Below are positions 26,301 through 38,698 of a stretch of DNA of 64,000 nt, piece after piece (the first letter of the stretch is position 1; each line of letters opens with the position of its first letter). Where the stretch lies: positions 17,852,501-17,916,500 of the forward strand of contig OZ059896.1 in NCBI GenBank assembly GCA_964057225.1, given 5' to 3'. Source of the DNA: Auanema rhodensis (Eukaryota > Nematoda > Chromadorea > Rhabditida > Rhabditidae). A program made the translations under genes and the position numbers. The notes under the pieces are model-generated. The model saw only the letters and a program-made list of their open reading frames with translations, ran no database searches and was not told the DNA's origin.

Positions 26301-28482
26301 ATTTTCGTTTGTGGCCTTTTTCCCGATTGAAATCTAATTTCTGACCACCACTTCAAGTTTGCCATTGCTCCGTCGTAACCTACATTAAGACTTCTTTGAC
26401 CACAATTGTCTTGTGCTGTGAATTTCTTTTCATAGCATACAAGTCAAGATACAAGTAAACTCTTATAGCCTACCAGAAAGCCATCATCAGCTAGATATTC
26501 ATATATACTACCGCTAGCACAATACCTTGTGGCATTTGTCTTTTCGATTCCAGCTTTTTTATTTTTTTTCCAACTTTCCCGACTCTGATCGAAGTAGGAT
26601 GTGAAGCAAATAATTCGGTTGTTGCTATTCTGTTGACATTCGATTTGGCTTCCGACCAGCACCAGCACCACCATCACCTCTCCCCCCCCCCCTTACCCCC
26701 ATCCTTCTCATTGTCTGCTTCTCCTCCCATCATTTTCGTCAACTGTCTCGTATTCTTCTTCTCATCTCTACTTTTTTTTCCTTTTTCGGACTCCTTTCTG
26801 TTGTCCTCACTCGCTCCATCTCCCACCTCGATATTCGCATCAGTGTCGTAACAGCTGTTTAACAAATAGGAAAAAAGTGAACAAACGTCAATATTCATTT
26901 ATATAGAGTTCGTTTGAGTAGGTGTTTCATCTCATTTCCTTGCTTATTGTATGAGATTCTTCTGGAAGTTTTTTGTGTGTCCAAGTTGAGGTGAAGCGAT
27001 GATGGACGCCTTCACTTCACTTCACAACATAAAGCCGAAATACTGGTGTTTGATGTTCAAGTAGTCATTGCTCGTCGTTCCCGTTGTCATCGCATGTCTA
27101 TTGGCCTGTTTCATTTTTTTTTGTTATTTGTACGAGCCAACTAGCTGACTCGGATGTTATTTCTTTTGATTATCTCATGCTGTTCCACAGTTTATCTAGC
27201 CGCCTTATGCTTGTTACTTCCTTCAGATTTCTTAAAACACTACCGCGTTGGCAATGTTTTCAAAATGTTTCAAAAGTTTTTTTTCATTTCTATGAAACTC
27301 GTGCTTCATAGCACTCCACTCTAACTACTCAAACTATCATCTTAGCAAAATAATTTATATTTTTTCCCTTTAATTTTGTTTATAACAATCCCTATATGCT
27401 TGTCCTCAACCATACTGTCCCTAACTATCTAATTAGCGACTACTCCAGCTGACAGACAATGGAGTAATTATGCGCTGATTAGGTAATAGGCAGCGGTTAG
27501 GACACGCTTAGGTTGGTTCAAGCCCTCAGCCTGTTCATCTACGTATGTCCCATCATATACAGTCTGTCTCATCTTAAGGTGTCTTTGTCTCTCCCCAATC
27601 CACAAGCTCTCTTGTTATATCTCATGCTAATACTTCTTCACGTGTCTAAGAAAAGAGTAGTATGTGTATGACGTCATACATTAATCGTTTCTTTCTCTAC
27701 ACATATGATTAATGAATGGAAATGTGAGATGTCCACATACAATCAGGTATACAATGCTTGTTTGTGTCCTTATTAGCCTAATCAACATTCTTTGAAATTG
27801 TGTGTTATGATGAGAAGTTGTGAAGACTATTACAAGTGATCGAATTTCTCATCTCTTCTTTTTTGTTGCTGCTGATGGCTATTCAAAGCCATTTTTTGCA
27901 GTTTTGAAAGGCGATCCCAAGTTGCGCAGTATTGAGCTCATTTTTCAGTTAAATTATACGTGCTTGTCATACAAGATTTTATATGTAACAATAACTTTGA
28001 AAATGCTTATTATAAATATAATTAGAAGAAATAGACATATGTTTAGTAGATGATAATATGCTAGCTATATGCATATAGTTTAAATATTTTAAGAATCATG
28101 CTATTACGTATGAGGAACGAAATTACAAGATAAATCTTATATAATATGACAAGAAACGAGAAATCTAAATAGTTTTAATACAAGCTCAAGGTCCTCCGAA
28201 CAGGCATTCATCCGGAAATAACTGAATATCCTCTCTCATCATATGTGTCCTCAACCTTTCAGCCTTTCTTTCCTCAAATACTCTTCCTTTATCTGTCTCT
28301 CTCTGCACTCTGTGGCCTTATTTTATCGTTTTCTTCGATATTCCATGTGAGGATTTGTAAAGTTACATACCGTGACTTTGATTGGTTAAAAGCTATTGTT
28401 AGTCAAGCAGAAAAGATGAGGTTAGAAATAGAAAAGAATGCATACATACTCACACATAGAGAGAAGGAGGGAGAGAGAGAAG

Positions 28483-28518
<36 letters not shown>

Positions 28519-30570
28519 GAGAGAGAGAGAGGAAAGAGGGAGAGAGGGTACGAAGTATAAATATGAAACTGATAATATAGCTTGATAAGACTACAGCTTT
28601 ATGATACAATCATTATAATGTCTGTTTCACTTTCTACATTAAAGATCAAATACGAGTATTGTATTGAACTCCTATCTTCTCTTAATATATAAAATTAATT
28701 AAATAATAATACAACTAAAGAATCAGTAAGCAAATTGTTGATAAATGGCGACATTCGTGTTTCTTATTGAATAATAATTTCCGAGAAATTGCTCTTTTTT
28801 TCGTTTGTGACTAAACGAATTATCTGCTTATAGTTAGCTGCCGCACTACCCAAGCTAACTAACTAACTGGCAGATGAGTTCACTGTTTTAACTAGTTGAC
28901 TTTCGGAGTCAACGTACCTCAGCTACCTACTTCAGCTTGCTACAGCAGCCTTACTATGAGTGGCATATAAGTATAAGTGACTCAGCAGTATATGTCTTTG
29001 TCAATATTGCCAACCCCTCCTCGTCCCCTATAATTTCTCTCATGAAACTATTTTCATTTGACTAGCTGTCTGTCTATCTATCTAATGGTTATTTTATTTT
29101 CTGATCATTGAAACTGTATGTTTAAAAGTTTCGAATTTTATATATATGGAGTTAAAATGGGGGACTGAGACGGCAAAAGAGAAGGAAACTTAATTTGTTT
29201 TTGCAAAAAAAACGGAAAAAACGACTTGTAATAAGGCCAAATGCAATGATCACAGCCTGATGCAAAAGGTGTTTCAGTGTATGTGTGTGCATGTGATGCT
29301 AGGAGCCTTTGAGATTTAAATTGTTCTGAAAAATCTTTTGCTCTGACTGTGTCTTCTCATCAATTTTGGGATAATGTTTGTGTTCATTGTTCTATTTGTT
29401 GTTCGACTTCTCGTCGCTCTAATGCTTTTCCCTCTTGCCTATCCTCTTGGTCTCCTTTTCTTTTCAACTCCTTACTACACTATCTATTTCCTTTTCCCAC
29501 TTTCCTTGTTGAGTCGTCGATGAAGCACGATGGGAGGGATGAGCCCAGAGGTATAGAGGGCTGACAAGCAGATGAGTCCCGTCATCTCTTCGCTACTCTT
29601 ACTATCTTCTCAGCATTTCTTTCGATTTTACTCTCATTCGAACCTTTCTATCTCGCTTGTTCATTGCTTTTCATCATCTTTCTGTGGGAGCTTGCTCAAA
29701 GTTGATGATAGAGCGGTACACATTAGTTGAAGCGATGCTTCAGAGCATTATAGAGGACATTGTATAATCATTGGTACATACAGAAGGACGGAGGTGAAGG
29801 CTCAGAACATTGAACGCTGATCGACGATGCTACAGTGATGTTGGAGACCACATTGAGTGCAGGGCTAGGAAAGTATGCTGATGGAAAGAGAGAGAAACAG
29901 AGCGTCGTACTCATCAACCTTTTACCATCAGAAGACTTAGACGAAGGCGACGACAAATGGAGGGAATAGAAAAGACAAGACGGATCATAAGAGGCAGCGA
30001 ATTTATGAGAGGATTAGGTCCCGCCACGAAGGTGAACACCACGAGGACATTGACAAACCGATTGTGCTGTGCCTCCTCATCTTCAACGGTTGTCTCTCTG
30101 TATCCTGTTCCCTCGAACGGTCCTGAAGAACCATACAATCTATTCCAGTTGTTGCTGTCTTCTGAATCGCCTATATCGTATTTGCTGCCTCTCTCGTTCT
30201 TCCTCAGGTCTTCATTTATCCTGAAACGAGTGTCAACTTCATCATCATCATCTAGCTTATATTTCATTCACAATCGAAGAGTTCTTCAAACTATTCTTCA
30301 AACTATAATTATTTGGTCCTAAGGAGAGATATATTTGACAGCAATGACACTATTCAGTTTCTGTATTGAGTAATGTTTCTGATATATCTCATCAACTAAC
30401 TGCCGTACATCGTCGTCAATCTAAAGTTCAGCCACTTTTCACTAGAAAGATCAACGGTTCTCCAATATTATACAACACTATACTTTTCATTACGCCTCAG
30501 GCTCTTCGAAAGAAATCAATTTTTTCTTAAAATGAGCATATATCATCATCGATATCAACAGGTTTGTCTC

Positions 30571-30619
<49 letters not shown>

Positions 30620-33600
30620 ATTAGCACACAATTCTCTTCATGTCCTTGCCATTTGAACTAACTTATATCAGTCAGCTAATTGAAGTTTCTATTTCTCTTT
30701 ATTACTGTTCAGCCGATAGCTGACTATCTTTCTCTCTTTCTCTCAATCTTCCCGTCTCTCTCTTCTTCTTTTCTTCTTTGTATCTCTTTTCTGTTAATTT
30801 TAGCCATAAAGAAATTACTTAATGAGAAAATTATTTCTAATTTCAATTGATTTCACCCGTTTTATATGATTCGCAATCTCTACTTCTCATCAATATCTGC
30901 AATAACCGTTTTAGTTTAGTCTTTTTCTTCTTCTTCACTTTCAATCCTTATTTTCATTGTAATTGTTTTGAGGATTATAAGAAGTGTAGACAAATCATCA
31001 CAACCTGTCGGTCATTTTTCTTTACATCTTAGTGATTTGTTGTGACTTCCGTCTGGTCAGTCATGTTCATGCTCATGTTCTATTCAATTTCTTCACCTAA
31101 TCTGTACCAATCATCTTTGACTTCTTTAAAATAGTTCTTTTTCATTATTACAAAAGCTTTTTATCATTACAATAGCTCACTTTGATTCTTTTTTTTTCTA
31201 AAATAAATTTAAAAAAAAAGAAAAATTGTGATGGTTATTGAATGAATAACAATGTAAGTTGAAATGATTTCATCATAGAAAATATCTTTTTTTTCTCTAT
31301 TACATTCCTCATTGTCATCAATATTTTTGTTGTTTTTTTCAGAACAAAATATGAAAAAAAACTTTTTTTATGGACAATTCGTGTTTATATACTTGATATT
31401 TTAAAATTATCTGTCACAATAATGTATAAACATGAAACGTTTGTAAGGCGATTGAATGCTCACTATAGTCAGAGGTTTAAAGCTTTATTCATATACAGAT
31501 ATGAGAAAGAATGTGATGAGAAATAAATGATTAAAATATTTTGATATAATCTATATGAATATATTGAAAAATGTTTCTATTTTGATCTAAATATATGAAA
31601 AAGGTGTGACTAGAGAGTGAAAGAAAAAGAAAAGACGACTAAGAAGGAGGAGATGGATAGATGGATGGATGGAGGGATGATGATGTTGTTGTTAGTTTGA
31701 ATAGGTCAAACTGGAATACTATATCTAGTTATACAGCATGTAATGTATACTTTCTATACTTTGATATATATATACATCTATAAAAGCAAACTTATCATAC
31801 TAAGACACACCCTTTGTTTAAGCTTTTCAAACTATGCCGACTGACAATCTATAGTTTCCTTTTAGCTTGCTCTATTGTCCAAAAAAAATACTTTTTGCAT
31901 AATAGAAGATATATGATAACTATAAAAAGGATTTGATATATAAGGTTTTCTAGGTTAGTCTGTGGGTGGTAGTGATTGAACAGTTGTTTCCTCGCAACTT
32001 CAAACGATAATTCCTTTCTTGTTTTTCAAACAAATACTAAAATATTATGATAACAAGGTGGTGGTAGTATAATGAAAGTAACAAAATAAATAACAAAGGA
32101 GTGAGAGAGAGAGAGAGACTCTCTATGTCTCTTTCTCTCTCTCTCTCTCTCTTTGTCGCTTAGTGTGGTCTTCTCTATGATATCCTCAACCGTTCTATAG
32201 GCTATATTGGATTGCCGCTTATGTTTCCAATAAAATTAACGTTCAATCGACAACAATTCTGATCTATTGTGCTAGACAACCTGTGTATGTCTCTATATGT
32301 GTATGTATATCTGTTGTCTTCTTGTGTTCTTTCTTTACCGCTCAGCAGCCTCATCAGCCTCATACATAACTGCATAGCCACCTTTACCTTTCTTCAGTCG
32401 CACCTTGTCCTACTCACTCTTTCTCTCTTTATCTCTATATATCTCTCACACTCTCTTCTCCTCATCCACTTGTTCAACCTACCCTTCTCTTATACTCTCT
32501 ATCATAAACTCATTCATTGTGTACTTCTCTTACCTACCGTCTTACACTCTTACTCATCTCTAGATGTCTAGCAACCTCCTACCTTGTATGTATATGAGCG
32601 ATCCCATATACAACAATACTGAATTGATGAAGGACATAGACAGCTAGTACGTCCCGTATGGTATATGACTGGTAGAGAGATAGATTGTCAAAACGGTATA
32701 GATACTACTGTTGCTTTGAATAATACGAAGAGAGTAACACAGAGAGATGTGCGATTTACAAAGGAACAACACAATTTCTCCTCTAAATGGACATCGCCCT
32801 TCTCCATGTTGTCCAGCAACACCCATCTCGTATTCTTGTCACCGAAAACTAGCAATATCATATTCTTATACGAGCTATTCAATGTTGAAACTCTAAACAA
32901 TTGAATATTATACAATTGTTTTTTAATTTCAATTACTACTCTATCTGTCATCATCAGCTCTACCTAATGGCAGTATGTCATTGTGATGATGTGAGAGGAA
33001 AGATATTCACTGCATTTCTTCAAACAAATCATTACGTTTTGATTCTTACAACTTCGTATCGTTTTCTAGTAGCCTTTCACGTTCACATTTCTTCTTTCTA
33101 AAATCACTTTTTCTCACTTTGACAACGATTTTGTTTTCAAAAACGTTAAAAGAAAACGAGAGAAAGAGTGAGAGAGAGTGAAGATGAAGCAAAATGAAAG
33201 AGTTTGTACAGAAAAGACACAGAAACAATCCAAAAACTGTTCCGGTACCATTTGAATAAAACCGTTTAAAACTGTTGTTTTACATTTCTTTTTGTCTTCT
33301 TCTTTGTTTTATTTTCAAAATATAGTGAATGTATCTTAATCTCGCCTCGGTTTACCCCATTTGATTTATTTTCACGCCTTTTTCCTATCTTTCTCTTGTT
33401 TATTTATCAACTGATTATACAGATGATAAGATGTCGGTCTATTCCTTGAGTCATTCTTCTTCTCCTTCATCGTTCTTTGTCCTTCTTTCTGTTCGCCCTG
33501 TCTTCTTACCAGCCTCTTCACCCATTTTCTGCCCTCATCCTCTGATTGTCGGACCATTTTTTCATTTCTTCTTTCTCAATCTCTCAATACTTCTAATATA

Positions 33601-36600
33601 TTCTCTTCCAACCAGATGTCTTTTTACCAACAATGTTCAAACCAATTTCATATTTTTCATTTTATTTTTAGTTTGATCGCTTCAACAAAATGTATTTTCA
33701 GCATTTTTGCTCCGTTCTTCTTGTATCTGCTAATGTATCTGATTTCATCAGCCTTTTTCTTTTTCCACCACTCCCTCACTCTTTCTCTCTCCCTCTCCCT
33801 GTTTTCTTGTCAGATTTTAAACTCTTTCATTTAATTCTTCATAATAGAATTAGAGGAAATTCTAATATTTCAACAATTAGGTATCGTTCTTGTCAATTTA
33901 TTTTCTTCTCTTAAACTGACCGTTCGTTTCCTTCATGTCAGTTCGTCTTTTCATATTTTCTTCATTAACTTTCTTTTGTGTCTGCTATACCTAATGGCAG
34001 ACGGCCAAAATGGTGAGTATGTAAGAGATAAAGTAAAAGATGTAACGATAGAGAGGCAGAAAGAGAATAACGAAGGTAAAAGGATGAGTGAGGAAAAAAG
34101 GTTAAAGAAGTCAGCCGGCAACTAGACAACCACCTAGTTTCTCATAATCTCTAAACCATCCTCCTTTGTCTTCAATTTTTTGTCTACATCTCTGGCACTC
34201 TCTCACATCATGTAGCTGTTTCTTGTGGCATTTTTTAATCTTCTTCCGTTATATATGTATTTATCTAAGACGATTTTGCCGCTATATAAAGATGACACGT
34301 GCCGACGTCGGCCGTTGGCTAGGCGTATCGTAACTGTGCCAAAACGGTCAAACTTAGGACAACAGGGCCAGCCGAAAACGTTCGGAAGTCAAAAATGAAT
34401 TTTGAAACAATAACGTGACAAAAACGATGCTGTTTTTGAGTTTGTACATTAGCTACCGACATCTACAATTTTGATGCAATATCCATCAATGCATATATCC
34501 ATCAGTCATTCATCTATGAACTTCTCTCTAATAGAATAGATTGTTGACTTGATGTTTATAAGCTTTATTATAAAAATATATTTATAGTTAGATATCATAA
34601 TATTGAAGTTTTTTCCTGTATCATCATTGCTTACTTGCTTGCTTTTCAATTTTTTTCTGCTTCAAAGCATTTTTCTCGTATAGAGTAGCCAATGCCCCCT
34701 TCTCATTCTTCCACCCCCTATACCGATATCGTCAACATCAGCTGATGCATAGTAAACGGTTTTTTTCTTTTTTTTTTGATCAATCTTCTGAATGCTCATC
34801 GCTAGATATCATCTTCTGATGATGAGCTACCTATACGTTAAGCTTTATTGAATATTATGGATATTCATAAGAATAAAATTGAATTGTAAACGATGATTTC
34901 ACATCATATATGTGAGTTCAATTGAAAATAAGTTTCTTCATCATCCTATGTGTGCTTCGTCCTTTTTGTCTTAAAATTTATAAATCATGAGTCGCGCGAG
35001 GTCAGTAGTTGTGTGAGACTCTCAAATGTCATGACTGGACTCTTCTAAGGAAGAATAGTTTGAGGCTGCACGTAGTACGATGTATGAACATCGAGCTAGT
35101 GAGATTGAATTGCTTAACAATGGAATTGTAAATAAAAACAATAGACAGTTTCAGAGGGAAAGGAAAACGAGAAAAAGAGGGAATGAGGCAAATGTGTTGA
35201 AAGAAAACAAGAGAAGTGAATTTTTATCTTTTTTTGCCTATGAATCAACATGTTGGAACTCTTGAGGCAGCAGTGAAAGACTCTTTACCTCTCTTGCAGA
35301 TTGTAATCTCTTTCTCTTTTGCATTCCTTTTTCTCTTATCGATTTCCGCTTCAAATACATTCTACTGCATGTTCTCTACGTAACTGTAGTCTCATGAATA
35401 CAGATTGTGAAACATAGCAGGCTGTTGATAGAGAGAATAAGCAAGACTGAGAGATTGAAGAAGAAATAGACAACTCTCAGGTGAGAAAGGCTTGCTGACT
35501 CATCAGCAAACTATGAGCAGCAGCGGACTGAACCGTGACAATGAATAATATCAGAACTGATTTCGCTTACAATACATGTTTGACCAAAAAAATCAACTTT
35601 CTCTTGTTATTGTTATTTCTATATATTAACTTAAAATATGTGATTAGTTCTTCTTGATGTGCTCTACTCTGCTATTCGATCACCTAGTTACTGCTCTCTT
35701 TTAGTTCAGTTTGCTTATATATTTCCTCTTCTTACCACTGCCCTGATTCATAGTTCAAAGGTCGCAAAAGTGACAGATGACCTGAACTAAGAAGAAGTTG
35801 AAAAGCAAGTTTCGAAAAGCCGACGAATACTTCGTCCTTCTTTCTGACAGGTGACGACATCGTTTATCTAAACGATATACCTCTAAGGGTGGTCCTACAA
35901 CATCGATTCTCCAAAACTTTGAAAGCCTTTTCCCACCCACTTCAATAGATTTTCTCTTCTTTCTGATTGCGTCGTACTTTTGTCTCTCTCTCTCTATCTC
36001 TCTCTCTCTCTCTTTTATTTTTTTCTCAAGCTCATTACCATGTTTTTTCTATATCAAGGCTCAACCCAGCCCCTAATTCTCGACAATTATGCTCCGCCCA
36101 CTTCTATCGCTTATGTCCTAGATGTCTGTAACCTCATCCCGATCAGATGTGCTCGGCTTGTCAGGGCCAATCAGCTGACTCTTTTGAGATTTTTTTTGCA
36201 ATTTGAACTCGAAATCTTAGTTTTGCTTCTTGCAAGATCTTGTATTTCTTTGCCTTTCTACTTATCTGCAATTTATCTCTTCGCATATTCACATCTTCAC
36301 AACTCAAACTCATTAGCTCTTGAAACAATCGAAGCAATTTCTCTGTGTGCCGACTTGACCTTCTCACTCTGTGTACATCAGTGTATTCCCACCGTTTCAT
36401 TTTTTCATTTCAATCTGTACAATTCCGAAAGTTCAATGATGGTTTTTTTCCCTTTGAAAGAATATATAGTTATTCATATTTTACTATTGATTTCATATTA
36501 TATCTAACTATATCTATATCAATTGACTAAAGATGCTTCCATTTTCAAGATTAATACCATTTATGCTTTCATGTAAATTTCCGAAAATCCGTAATATCTC

Positions 36601-38616
36601 ATACAGATGGATCTACAAATCTGCTCATCTCGTTGTATTTATTCATTCAATTTTGCTCTCAGGATCAAAAGATTAAGTAGATACTTTTTGTGATCCTCTT
36701 CTCTCTCTATATCTCATTCACTTCACCTCTTCTCCTCTTTTTATCTTCTTAGTATTCATATTCAATGGTTTTTTCTTCAAAAAAAAATCTGATTTTTCAT
36801 TTGGTGTATAGTTCCAATCGTTTATGTTGTTGATGTTTATACGGTGGAATGAGCCTAAGCCTAAAGACATTTGGTCAGAAAATGGTGATAATCCGTTAAT
36901 TGCCTTGCAACAGCCGGCTGATTTGTTTGCTTTTTAGCGAATTGCGAGATGAAGCACCGACGATCGGTGTTGGACCATAGCATGTGCAAGGTCAAACTGT
37001 AGACGTAATTCTCGCTCTATTTAGTTTCTTAATAGGAAGAAATGTTCTAAAAGTAAGGTAGTTTGTGCTACGCTTCTGTAGTTAGCCAGATTTGTGGGCG
37101 GAGACAAGCAGTTGAGGTTGTTGCTTCAGCCTGTATGTCACATAGTCTGGTGCTAATCTGAGAAATAGGCTATTAGATAATGAGAGAAAAAGATCGAGAA
37201 TGTCATTCAAATAACCAATCTGCCCAGTACCTAGCTTGTACAGCTTTTTTGAATCTGATCGAGAGAGAACACGGTAACACCTGTTACCAGATGATGCTGG
37301 TAATCGTGCAAGCTCACAAGTCATCAGATTAATGGCATTCACCTTTGTCTTTGACTATACTATTGGTTTTACTGTCTAATTAAATAAGAATTATCTAAAT
37401 CTCTTAATATGCTCATACTATTTCGTCGATTATTTGGATTACGCTTAACTCGCTCATCTCAAGTTATTCCTTTGAGATGTTCTGAGCCTGTCTTAACCTC
37501 GAGCCAGCCCAATCAACTTGTTATATTTAACTGAATAGCCAGATGCGCTACAGCTGATTCAAATACCCATTATTGCTCTGGAGCCACCATATTCATACAT
37601 TGCTTCATCCGTTTGTATGCGTTTTAAATTTCCCTCGATAATGCTCTTAGAGACACTTGCAAACATTATATGTGCTAAAACTTTATGTTATATGTTATTG
37701 AGTACATATATACGTATATAGTTATCTACAGATATCTTCACATCATAACTAATATAGTCATGATGTTGTTGATGACCTGTTGATGACCTTTGAAGCAAAT
37801 TTCAAATATCCCAAACCTGCGAATGCCGGCAGCTGCACACATTTAATAGCATTAACTATCATAACCACATATGTATAAATATCTCCGACATAAAAATCAT
37901 ATGCTAATTATTAGATATTGAGAATATCTAACTATGTGATATAGTTACATGTTGGATTATTCTCTCTTTTTGCCATATGTCATAAATCCTCTTGTTGTTC
38001 AAGTTTTTATTCTTGTTACTAACATCAAGCAGCTCACGTTTTTTCTTACAAGCCATCTTTCCAACTTTAATTGAGCTATTTTGAAAAGTTTGAGGTCTGT
38101 AACTTATAATGTCCTTCTAAAGCTTAGTTCACTTATAGAAAGGTCAAAATTCAAACAATTGAACTTTTTCTCTCTCTCTCTCTCTTTATATATATATATC
38201 TTCATATCGTTTATTCACTTCCACATTTTCATTTTCACTGTTAAGTTCATCGTCTCTTTCGAAGCTCGTCATATCCAGGGTGTGGCTAGCTGCTCCTCTT
38301 TTTTCCTTAGTATCTCTACTTTTCCTTTTTCTTTTACTCTTCACTCTCTCTTGAGTTTCTTATCTAGCATTTTGGCTGATTTTTAAGATTTTAACTCAAT
38401 TCAGGAATAGAAATGTTTATTTTGGTCAATATACAATATAGATTTTCCATTCAAATACATCATGAAAGAAAAATCTAATCTTGTTTGCATTTTTTGATTT
38501 AAACAACTAAGTTCACTCACATTCATTGGCATAATCCAAGTCAAATGATATCATTTCACGTATTGTTCACGTGTTTCAAATTCATTTGAAATAAACCTAT
38601 CGTACTGAATGGTTGT

Positions 38617-38698
<82 letters not shown>

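Noticed and set aside
27481-27540. tRNA-like box B (GGTTCAAGCCC)
   Set aside because: No matching acceptor stem, D arm or anticodon arm around it.
33372-33557. Minus-strand Lys/Arg/Glu-rich frame
   Set aside because: Antisense of a TC-rich stretch; charged composition is expected from that alone.
35980-36507. 175-codon plus-strand frame
   Set aside because: Hydrophobic Leu/Ser/Phe composition expected from a pyrimidine-rich strand with few purines to form stops; starts in a CT array and has no recognisable domain.
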